From contig NZ_CP072014.1 of NCBI RefSeq assembly GCF_017603825.1, forward strand, positions 310,001-374,000: DNA of 64,000 nt, in the 5' to 3' direction. This DNA is from Arthrobacter crystallopoietes. GTDB lineage: Bacteria > Actinomycetota > Actinomycetes > Actinomycetales > Micrococcaceae. The position numbers and the translations under genes are program-made. Of the stretch, positions 45,243 to 51,992 are shown piece by piece (position 1 is the stretch's first letter; each line of letters opens with the position of its first letter). The notes beneath the pieces were generated by a model. The model saw only the letters and a program-made list of their open reading frames with translations. It did not search any database and was not told the DNA's origin.

Positions 45243-45434
45243 GATTTTTTGTGGGGGAATTCCGGTGCCGGTTACACCTGTTGCGCAACCGGCCGCTACC
45301 GCGCATTGTCAGGGGCCGTTGGGAAGGCACCCCGCGGGCGCCGCTGGTTTTCCCACACCCCTCCTTTGCCAAGATGGAGCAGATAAGAAAACAGTAGAAC
45401 CTCCGCCGGGCGTTGACTAGAGCGTCAGGCATAA

Positions 45435-45593
45435 TCGTGGACAGGACCCAATAACGGGAGCGCTGGAGCCGTGGCGGTTCGGCGCAAACAGGCGGTTTCA
45501 GTCATGGCTTTCACCGTCATGAACGGAAAGATCGTGGCGATAGACGTACTCGCCGACCCAGCACGGCTGGACCAACTGCCGCTTGCCTCCTAA
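45435..45593 (+). pseudogene. C-terminal remnant of an ECF41/SigJ-type sigma factor
   Basis: An open stretch ending at 45593 encodes GSAGAVAVRRKQ then VMAFTVMNGKIVAIDVLADP and ARLDQL. This is the end of the SnoaL-like C-terminal domain found on ECF41 (SigJ-type) sigma factors. A stop codon at 45432-45434 precedes it in frame and no sigma regions 2 or 4 are present upstream, where the penicillin-binding protein promoter region lies. It appears to be a decayed relic about 50 codons long rather than an expressed gene, although a GTG at 45471 could start a 40-residue peptide. Confidence 0.6.
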
Positions 45594-45623
45594 CCGGGGT
45601 TCGGCGCTTCAGGAGCAAAGGAA

Positions 45624-46667
45624 ATGGCCATGACATCTCATGCAGAACAGCCGGATAAGGAACCTTTCAAGACTGGGCAGGCTCAGGGGGAAAGCACCAT
45701 GCGGGCGATCACGCAGGACGTGTACGGCTCCGCGGAGGTTCTGCACCTTGCGCAGATTCCACGCCCCGTTCCCGCGGAGCACGAAGTGCTCGTCCAGGTG
45801 AGGGCGGCCGGGCTGGACCGGGGCGTCTGGCACGTGACAAGGGGACTGCCCTATCTGGCCCGGCTGGCCTTCGGGCTCCGCAAACCGAAAAACCCCGTCC
45901 CCGGGATGGACCTCGCGGGCATCGTCGTTGCGGCCGGCCCGGCAGTGACCAGGTTCGCTGTCGGTGACGCAGTGTTCGGCAGCGGCCGCGGCTCCTTTGC
46001 CGAATACGCGGTGGCACGCGAGGACCAGCTGGCCATCAAGCCGGCAAACCTCACGTTCGAGCAGGCCGCGGCCGTTCCGGTCTCGGCGGTCACCGCTCTG
46101 CAGGGCTGGCGCGACGCCGGCAGGATCGAGCCGGGGCAAAAGGTGCTGGTCATCGGTGCGTCCGGTGGCGTCGGATCCTTCGCGGTTCAGCTGGCCAAAG
46201 CCTTCGGTGCGCAAGTCACGGGCGTGGCCAGCACGGCAAAGCTCGACGCCGTTCGCTCCCTGGGTGCCGACGACGTCATCGATTACACCCGGGAAGACTT
46301 TGCCGACGTCGCCAACCGCTACGATCTGATCCTCGACATTGCAGGGAACCCCTCGCTCGCGCGGCTGCGCCGCGCGCTGAACCGGACCGGAACCGCCGTC
46401 ATCACCGGCGGGGAAGAAGGCGGGAACCTGACCGGCGGCATGAACCGGCAGCTGCGGGCCCTGCTCCTGTCGCCCTTCGTAGGCCAGCGGCTGACCATGT
46501 TTATCGGCAAGGTGAGTTCCGCCGACCTCGAAGAGCTGACCGGGCTTATCGAGGCGGGGAAGGTCAAGCCAAGCATCGACAGGACCTTTCCGTTGGCCGA
46601 GGTCCCCGACGCGTTGCGTTACCTTGAGGCAGGCAAGGTCTGCGGGAAGGTTGTCATCACCATTTGA
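45624..46667 (+). CDS. Zinc-free MDR, quinone-oxidoreductase/RTN4IP1-like
   Basis: A 347-residue medium-chain dehydrogenase. The N-terminal GroES-like part has VLVQVRAAGLDRGVWHV and PGMDLAGIVVAAG, without zinc ligands. The nucleotide loop is VIGASGGVGSFAVQLAK, followed by LGADDVIDYTREDFAD, as in NADPH-dependent quinone or enone reductases. ATG 45624 with AGGAG at 45611-45615 upstream; an in-frame ATG at 45630 is also possible. It follows the sigma factor relic, and ECF41 genes are often next to oxidoreductases, so it may be the survivor of an old pair. Confidence 0.85.
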   Translation: MAMTSHAEQPDKEPFKTGQAQGESTMRAITQDVYGSAEVLHLAQIPRPVPAEHEVLVQVRAAGLDRGVWHVTRGLPYLARLAFGLRKPKNPVPGMDLAGIVVAAGPAVTRFAVGDAVFGSGRGSFAEYAVAREDQLAIKPANLTFEQAAAVPVSAVTALQGWRDAGRIEPGQKVLVIGASGGVGSFAVQLAKAFGAQVTGVASTAKLDAVRSLGADDVIDYTREDFADVANRYDLILDIAGNPSLARLRRALNRTGTAVITGGEEGGNLTGGMNRQLRALLLSPFVGQRLTMFIGKVSSADLEELTGLIEAGKVKPSIDRTFPLAEVPDALRYLEAGKVCGKVVITI

Positions 46668-46745
46668 GTGGTTCGCGGCCCAAGTGCCGGCGAGAGATTT
46701 CGCCTTGGAGCGGCACAGCGATGCGGGTTGGTGGAAGATGGAGCC

Positions 46746-47765
46746 ATGGATGCTGTCGACGCACTCAATGAGATTGCTTTCTGGCTCGAACGTGAACTTG
46801 CGCCCAGTTTCAAGGTTCAGGCATTCCGCAAGGCAGCCAGCGCCATTCGCAGCCTGGAGCCCGAGGAGCTCGCGGCCAGAGCCAGGGACGGCCGGCTCAA
46901 GAACATGAAAGGGATCGGCAGCAGAACCTTCGAGGTCATCAGCCAGGCGGTCGACGGCGGGGTGCCCGACTACCTCGCGAAGCTGCGGGAACGTTCGGCC
47001 AAGCCGCTGGCGGAAGGCGGGGCGGAATTGAACTCGGCCCTCCGCGGCGATCTGCACAGCCACAGCAACTGGTCCGACGGCGGATCCCCCATCGAAACCA
47101 TGGCGGATACAGCAAGGATGCTGGGACGGGACTATCTGGCGTTGACCGACCACTCCCCCAATTTGACGATAGCCAATGGTCTGAGCGTCAAGCGGCTTAC
47201 CGAGCAGCTGGATGTAGTCGCCGAGATCAACCAGGGGGCCGACGGCTTCCGCCTGCTGGCCGGGATCGAGGTCGACATCCTCGAAAACGGCACCCTGGAC
47301 CAAACGCCCGCAATGCTGCAGCAGCTGGACGTTGTGGTGGCCAGCGTGCATTCAAAACTCCGCTCCGATAAGCGCACCATGACTAAGAGAATGCTCGGCG
47401 GCATCACCGATCCCCACACCAATGTGCTGGGCCACTGCACGGGCCGCCTCGTCAAGGGGTCGAGGGGCACCCGCCCGGAATCGGAGTTCGACGCCGACCG
47501 GGTGTTCGCCGCCTGTGCAGAGAACGATGTCGCCGTCGAGATCAATTCGCGTCCCGAGCGGCAGGACCCGCCGGACAACCTGATCCAGCTTGCCCTGGAC
47601 GCCGGCTGCCTGTTCAGCATCGACAGCGACGCCCACGCGCCCGGCCAGCTCGACTTCCTCCAGTACGGGGCGGAGCGCGCCGCGCGGAACGGTGTCCCGG
47701 CTGAACGGATCATTAATACATGGCCTTTGGACCGGCTGCTGGAGTGGACGGCCGCGGGGAAATAA
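46746..47765 (+). CDS. PHP-domain metal-dependent phosphoesterase with HhH segment
   Basis: A 339-residue protein. Residues 1-75 resemble the helix-hairpin-helix region of PolX-type proteins (LAPSFKVQAFRKAASAIRSL, MKGIGSRTFEVISQAV). The PHP domain has the metal ligands GDLHSHSNWSDGG, ALTDHSPNL, LAGIEVDI, VVASVHSKL, VLGHCTGRL and SIDSDAHAPGQLDF. Such proteins are histidinol-phosphatase-like or nuclease-associated hydrolases; the DNA polymerase domain of PolX is absent. ATG 46746 is supported by a GGAG 2 bases upstream and by the start of homology. Confidence 0.85.
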   Translation: MDAVDALNEIAFWLERELAPSFKVQAFRKAASAIRSLEPEELAARARDGRLKNMKGIGSRTFEVISQAVDGGVPDYLAKLRERSAKPLAEGGAELNSALRGDLHSHSNWSDGGSPIETMADTARMLGRDYLALTDHSPNLTIANGLSVKRLTEQLDVVAEINQGADGFRLLAGIEVDILENGTLDQTPAMLQQLDVVVASVHSKLRSDKRTMTKRMLGGITDPHTNVLGHCTGRLVKGSRGTRPESEFDADRVFAACAENDVAVEINSRPERQDPPDNLIQLALDAGCLFSIDSDAHAPGQLDFLQYGAERAARNGVPAERIINTWPLDRLLEWTAAGK

Positions 47766-47804
47766 CCGGGCTGCCAAAGCCGCTGGAACGAACCGCGATT
47801 TTTG

Positions 47805-47836
47805 TTGACCTTGGAGCGGGCTCCAAGGTTTAAGCT
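47805..47836 (+). promoter_or_regulatory. MerR-type promoter with long spacer and palindromic operator
   Basis: -35 TTGACC (47805-47810) and -10 TAAGCT (47831-47836) are separated by 20 bases, the elongated spacing that MerR proteins correct by DNA distortion. The spacer carries a perfect 9-bp inverted repeat ACCTTGGAG / CTCCAAGGT (47808-47829). The expected start site, about 7 bases after the -10, coincides with the ATG at 47843, so the merR mRNA is probably leaderless. Confidence 0.85.
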
Positions 47837-47842
47837 GAAGCC

Positions 47843-48319
47843 ATGACTGGCTTACAGGCGCCTCAGGCGCTGAAAGTTGGCGAGTTGGCGAAGGCTGTCG
47901 GTGTCTCCACCGATGCGCTCCGCTACTACGAGCGCGCGGGCTTGCTCCCACCTCCGGACCGGTCCCCCGCGGGCTACCGGCTGTATCCGCCCAGCACCAC
48001 AGACCGTGTGCACTTTATCCAGGGTTGCCAGCGGCTGGGCCTCCGGTTGGCCGAGATAGCCGATCTGCTGGATGTCCGGGATACGGGCCGGTGCCCGTGT
48101 GAACCGGCCGAGTCTTTGCTCCGCCGGCGGATCGGCGAGCTGGACAGGGAGCTGGACCGCCTCTCCCGGTTGCGCTCCGATCTGCAGGCCATGGCCGATC
48201 AACTGCATGGCACGGACTGTCCGGATCCGGATCCCGGCACGTGGTGTCCGCCCGACCCGAAAAGCATGAAGGAGGTGACCGATGATGGACATCAAAAGGG
48301 CCTGCCCCTGCTGCGATGA
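47843..48319 (+). CDS. MerR-family heavy-metal-responsive regulator
   Basis: A 158-residue MerR regulator. DNA-binding domain LKVGELAKAVGVSTDALRYYERAGLLPPPDRS, then the dimerisation helix and a metal-binding end. Cysteines at 84 and 86 (RCPCEP) and at 126 and 135 (DCPDPDPGTWC) sit where ZntR/CadR/PbrR-type sensors bind Zn, Cd or Pb. It should control its own promoter through the operator at 47808-47829. Its last ~13 codons overlap an independent Cys-rich small gene in another frame, so both are made from one transcript. Residues past ~140 may be shaped by that overlap. Confidence 0.9.
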   Translation: MTGLQAPQALKVGELAKAVGVSTDALRYYERAGLLPPPDRSPAGYRLYPPSTTDRVHFIQGCQRLGLRLAEIADLLDVRDTGRCPCEPAESLLRRRIGELDRELDRLSRLRSDLQAMADQLHGTDCPDPDPGTWCPPDPKSMKEVTDDGHQKGLPLLR

Positions 48320-48362
48320 CCCTGCCTGTGACGGCAGTTGCTGCGGCGGCGGTTGTTGCTGA
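48282..48362 (+). CDS. 26-residue cysteine-rich micropeptide (metallothionein-like)
   Basis: A 26-codon gene inside and beyond the merR 3' end. It is preceded by AAGGAGGTGA (48269-48278), one of the best ribosome sites in the window, 3-4 bases from ATG 48282; a second ATG follows directly. The peptide has eight cysteines (positions 8, 10, 11, 16, 20, 21, 25, 26), including CPCC, SCC and a terminal GCC, plus three Asp. This density is typical of metal-thiolate clusters. Cotranscription with a metal-sensing MerR suggests metal binding or delivery. It is too short for most gene finders, and no family was recognised. A terminator hairpin follows 22 bases later. Confidence 0.65.
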   Translation: MMDIKRACPCCDDPACDGSCCGGGCC

Positions 48363-48384
48363 ACACGATCCAGAACAACGACGG

Positions 48385-48424
48385 CGGCACTCCAGGTGGG
48401 ATTTTCCTCCCACCGGAAGTGCCG
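48385..48424. terminator. Bidirectional hairpin terminator
   Basis: A 17-bp stem with two mismatches (48385-48401 against 48408-48424) and a 6-base loop TTTTCC. Outer arm CGGCACT/AGTGCCG and inner arm GGTGGGA/TCCCACC are perfect. It ends the merR-micropeptide transcript and the convergent phosphodiesterase gene, whose stop is 22 bases away. Confidence 0.8.
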
Positions 48425-48446
48425 ACGTCGTACGTGGTCAGGTTCT

Positions 48447-49736
48447 TCAGTTGGCGAAGACGTCCTGCAGCTGGCCCTGCGGGGTCCACAGCGCCACGGA
48501 GTCGCCGCCGTTGTTCAGCACGGAGGCGGTGCCATCGTTGTAGAAGCTCTCCGCGGTGTTGGTTCCGGGGCCGGTGTAGACGCGCAGTTCGCCGCCCGGT
48601 GCCAGGACGTATCCGTCCCCGATGGCGAGGATGTTGTTGGCCGCGTCGCGGATGATGCTGCCGCTGACCTCAATGCTGCGGCCGGTGGTGTTGCGCAGAA
48701 GCACATGTTCGCCGGTTTCCGCCTGGACATCGCTGCCGGCCGGGTTGTTGACCGAGTCCACGATTTCGACGCCGTTCGCCGAGGGGAAGGGCTTCCCGCC
48801 GGCGAGGTAGCGGGCGGTCTGGATCGGGAAGTCGCCGGTGACGGCGTCGACGCCAAGGTCGATGGAGTGCTGGACTGCCTCGGGCGAATTGGCGGTGTAG
48901 ACGCCGATGACCAGACCGGCCGCCTTCACGTCCGCAACGTTCTGCGCGGTCAGCGTGCGGTAGTTGGTGCCCACGGAGTCGGCGTACTCGGCCCACTGGG
49001 CCAGGGTTTCCGATCCGGGAACGGTGCTGGAGAGCTGCTGCAGTTCGATCTCCGGGGCGATGGAGGCGAAGGTCCGGTTGGAGGCCTCGTCGAAGCTGAG
49101 CACCTGGATCTTGTCCGCGGCTACCAGTTTCTGCCACTTCTTATCGGTGCGCAGTTCCTCGGCGACCAGCTGCTCGATGCCCGGGGAGTTCTTCGGGGAC
49201 TTGATCTCGATGTAGACGCCGGTCTCGATGGTGGCGACCCTGGCGGCATCGTCCAGGTGCGGGATGCGTTCGCCGGCGAATTCCTCGCCGAAGTACGCGC
49301 CGGCGTCGAGCTGCTGCAGCTCCGCCCAGGTGAAGGACGTGATCGGATCGTGGGCGCGGTCCGGGAAGACGCCCTCGACATTAGTGGTGCGGGCAGGGGT
49401 GTCATCGTGGAAGAGGAACGGTACTCCGTCGGCGCTGAGCTGGACGTCGATCTCGAAGAAGTCCGCACCGGAGGCCCGGCCGTCCTTGAACGCGGCAACG
49501 GTGTTCTCCGGTGCCGTGCCGGCGGCACCGCGGTGCCCGATGAGCAGCGGAGCTTCGGCCTGGCTGCTGGCCGCGGTGTCCTGCACGGCCACATCGGCGG
49601 TGTTGGCTGTGCCGGGCTGTGGCGCGGTCTGCGGCGCTGCCTGCTGGGCGACGGCGGCAGGCGCCGCGAGCAGGGACAGCCCGACGGCGGTGGCCGCTGC
49701 GGATCCGGTCAGAAGCGTGGTGATGCGTGATGCCAT
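48447..49736 (-). CDS. Secreted glycerophosphodiester phosphodiesterase with lamin-tail domain
   Basis: A 429-residue secreted protein. The signal peptide has a long hydrophobic core and an AxA cleavage site (TAVGLSLLAAPAAVAQQ). The GDPD barrel contains LLIGHRGAAGTAPENT, FFEIDVQLSADGVP and FLFHDDTPARTT, with GVYIEIKSP as the later metal Glu. The C-terminal ~110 residues look like a lamin-tail/LTD fold (NGVEIVDSVNNPAGSD, VLLRNTTGRSIEVSG, GGDSVALWTPQGQ). It hydrolyses glycerophosphodiesters outside the cell. ATG 49736 is chosen because the signal peptide starts there; the frame stays open to 49895. Confidence 0.9.
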   Translation of the reverse strand: MASRITTLLTGSAAATAVGLSLLAAPAAVAQQAAPQTAPQPGTANTADVAVQDTAASSQAEAPLLIGHRGAAGTAPENTVAAFKDGRASGADFFEIDVQLSADGVPFLFHDDTPARTTNVEGVFPDRAHDPITSFTWAELQQLDAGAYFGEEFAGERIPHLDDAARVATIETGVYIEIKSPKNSPGIEQLVAEELRTDKKWQKLVAADKIQVLSFDEASNRTFASIAPEIELQQLSSTVPGSETLAQWAEYADSVGTNYRTLTAQNVADVKAAGLVIGVYTANSPEAVQHSIDLGVDAVTGDFPIQTARYLAGGKPFPSANGVEIVDSVNNPAGSDVQAETGEHVLLRNTTGRSIEVSGSIIRDAANNILAIGDGYVLAPGGELRVYTGPGTNTAESFYNDGTASVLNNGGDSVALWTPQGQLQDVFAN

Positions 49737-49886
49737 ACGAATTGAACTTCCTTCATCCTGGTGGTTGATATCCCCCTTGGTCGATGCTGGCGTGTGGTTG
49801 CATCCGGCACGCCAACGCAGGGTGAACCCGGAATGAAGGGTGGGAAGGGGTGGACGCGGGGTGGCGGCCGCCACTAGATTACGAGC

Positions 49887-50522
49887 ATGGCTCAAGACGG
49901 GGGAACCAACGATCCTGCCGCTGCCGGTGGCCGGACGGATGCCGGCGCTCCGGCGTCAGCCGGCGCATCGCTGCCGGGACGGCCGCCGAGACCGCAGTTG
50001 TCCGACCGGACCCCACCGCCGATAGGGCAGTCCCTGCCACCTACCGGCATGGTGAAGGCGGCGAGATCGCTGTGGCTGCTTAGCTTCCTGCTCGGCGCGG
50101 TTGCCATCGCCTTTGCCTACCTGTCCCGCGACGACCGGCTGGAACGGCTCCGCGAGATCGTGACCGAGGTTGACCCAGGCCAGGACGAAGCGACGGTCGA
50201 TGCGGTGGCTGCCCTGGTGCACTGGGGCAGCCTGGGTGCCTTGGCACTCATCATTGTCGTCGAGGCACTACTGCTGCGCGGGCTGATGCGCCGGCGCGGC
50301 GGGATCCGGTGGGTGCAGCTGGTGGTGCTGCTGCTCCATGGCGGAGCGGCGGTCATGGCGGACGCCTTCCTCGTGGCTCCGGGCGAGGGCGAAATGTACC
50401 TCCGCTGGGGGCTGGTAGCGCAGGTGGTGCTAGCCTGTGCAGCGTTGCTGATCAGCTTGCTGCCCGGCGCCGACGCCTGGTTCCGCGCCAAGCACGAGAC
50501 GCACGGTAGGCCGCGGGGCTGA
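49887..50522 (+). CDS. Hypothetical membrane protein with proline-rich N-terminus
   Basis: A 211-residue protein. Residues 1-55 are a disordered Pro/Ala/Gly tail, then about four membrane helices (SLWLLSFLLGAVAIAFAYL, LGALALIIVVEALLLRGLM, VQLVVLLLHGGAAVMADAFL, VVLACAALLISLLPG). No family motif was recognised. Its last 93 bases overlap the convergent IniC-like gene on the other strand. That is unusual enough that the end of one of the two may be recent, but both frames look coding. Confidence 0.6.
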   Translation: MAQDGGTNDPAAAGGRTDAGAPASAGASLPGRPPRPQLSDRTPPPIGQSLPPTGMVKAARSLWLLSFLLGAVAIAFAYLSRDDRLERLREIVTEVDPGQDEATVDAVAALVHWGSLGALALIIVVEALLLRGLMRRRGGIRWVQLVVLLLHGGAAVMADAFLVAPGEGEMYLRWGLVAQVVLACAALLISLLPGADAWFRAKHETHGRPRG

Positions 50523-51992
50523 GGCGTCCGGCAGCCCCGCGAGGACCGCCTCGCAGCTGCGGACCACAATCTGGCAGGTTTCCGCGGCAGTGCGGTCGGT
50601 CATCGGGTTCTCGGCCAGTGTGCGCCAGCGGCGCAGGCAGGCCAGGGCTTCGGCCCGCAGCGTCTCGGATGGCGTGTCCTCGGGCAGGGCAAGCCGGAGC
50701 GCAGGCAGCATCCCCCGGCCGCCGATCAGGCGTTCGGCCTCTGCCGCCAGCTCCTTGGGCAGGTCGAGGCCTGTGGTCCGCGCGGTAGCCAGCAGCCGCA
50801 GCTCCCGGAATTCATGGGCACCGGCCTGGATCCGTTCGAGCAATGCTGCCACCCGTTCCGTTCCGGCCCGGGGCCGCTCGCGGAGAAGGGCCTCCACGCC
50901 GGCCAAGGCGGTACGCGCCTTGAGTTGCGCGGCGCGGGCTTGAAACTGGCCGGACATCAGGCCCAGCAGGTCGTCCAGTCCGCTGCGGCGGGCGAGTTCG
51001 TGGGCCAGCGCCGTCGGCTCACTGATGCCGCCCCGGATGAGAGCTGCGGACAGCCGGATCCCAAACATGCCGAAACGTTCCAACAGGGCCGCCCGGACCT
51101 CGGGGCCGGCTTTCAGCCCTGCGGTCGGACGGGCAAACCTATCGGCGGAGAGCAGCATGCGTTCGCGTTCCGACCGGTCCAGCTTGGCCAGTTCCTGCAA
51201 TGCAATGAACTCCGATTGACGGAGGGTGCGCGCGCTCTGGGCCAGCAGGCCCGCGATCGGAACGACGCCCAGGGCCAACGACCGCAGCGTGCCGTCGCGC
51301 CGGTAGCGCTCGGCGATCTCGCCCGCAGATAGCAGCGAGTCGATCCGTCCGGCGCCGATTTCATCTGCACGGGACAGCACAGCGAGCGCGTTGACAGTCC
51401 CCGATTTGCCTGCTGCGGTGTCCTTGAAAGCCTCCAGGAACTTCAGGTCAGTGGCGTGCAGATGCCGCATCAGGTAAACGACGGCGTCCGCTTCGGAGGG
51501 AGCATCCTGAGGCGTGAGGAAGTTCGTGGAGCGGGCGGAGACGTCGCCGGAGAGGGACGCGATGCCGGGAGTGTCGATCAGGGTGAGATCCCGCAAGCCC
51601 TTGGCCGGCCAGTCCACCACCAGCCGCTCAACCTGCTCGGCGCGGGTGGCGCCTAGGTCGAAGACCAGTCTGCCTCCGGCACGTTTGACAGGCAGCCCGC
51701 GGGGTTCCCCATCGACGGGGTGCAGGGTGATCCGCGGTGTGTCCCGGTAGCGGTACCACGTCACCACCTTGGTGCATTCGCCGGCGTCGGTGGGGGCGAT
51801 CTCCTCTCCGATGACGGCGTTGAGCAGGGTGGATTTGCCGGCCTTGACCATGCCGGCCACGGCCACGCGCAGCGGTTCGTCCAGCCGGCGGGCATAGCCC
51901 TCCAGCGCAGCGCGGGCTGCCGCGTCGTCGCTGTAGGCCCCGAGGGCTTCCCGGACCAAGTCCGTCACGTCGGTGTTGCCGGTGCTGCTCAT
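50430..51992 (-). CDS. iniC: IniC-like dynamin-family GTPase
   Basis: A 520-residue dynamin-like GTPase. G1 is VAGMVKAGKSTLLNAVIGEE, the switch I threonine lies in AGECTKVVTWYRY, G3 is LIDTPGI, and a G4-like VLSRADE follows. The rest is helical, matching the assembly stalk. In Mycobacterium tuberculosis IniC is the shorter partner of IniA, and length and order match here. Its ATG overlaps the iniA stop by 4 bases. The last ~30 residues are poorly conserved-looking (GAEPGVGAGQQADQQ) and overlap the convergent membrane protein gene. Confidence 0.82.
   Translation of the reverse strand: MSSTGNTDVTDLVREALGAYSDDAAARAALEGYARRLDEPLRVAVAGMVKAGKSTLLNAVIGEEIAPTDAGECTKVVTWYRYRDTPRITLHPVDGEPRGLPVKRAGGRLVFDLGATRAEQVERLVVDWPAKGLRDLTLIDTPGIASLSGDVSARSTNFLTPQDAPSEADAVVYLMRHLHATDLKFLEAFKDTAAGKSGTVNALAVLSRADEIGAGRIDSLLSAGEIAERYRRDGTLRSLALGVVPIAGLLAQSARTLRQSEFIALQELAKLDRSERERMLLSADRFARPTAGLKAGPEVRAALLERFGMFGIRLSAALIRGGISEPTALAHELARRSGLDDLLGLMSGQFQARAAQLKARTALAGVEALLRERPRAGTERVAALLERIQAGAHEFRELRLLATARTTGLDLPKELAAEAERLIGGRGMLPALRLALPEDTPSETLRAEALACLRRWRTLAENPMTDRTAAETCQIVVRSCEAVLAGLPDASAPRPTVRLVLGAEPGVGAGQQADQQRCTG

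Noticed and set aside
45205-45432. A 75-codon minus-strand frame upstream of the penicillin-binding protein
   Set aside because: No ribosome site or motif. It overlaps the start of the penicillin-binding protein gene in another frame.
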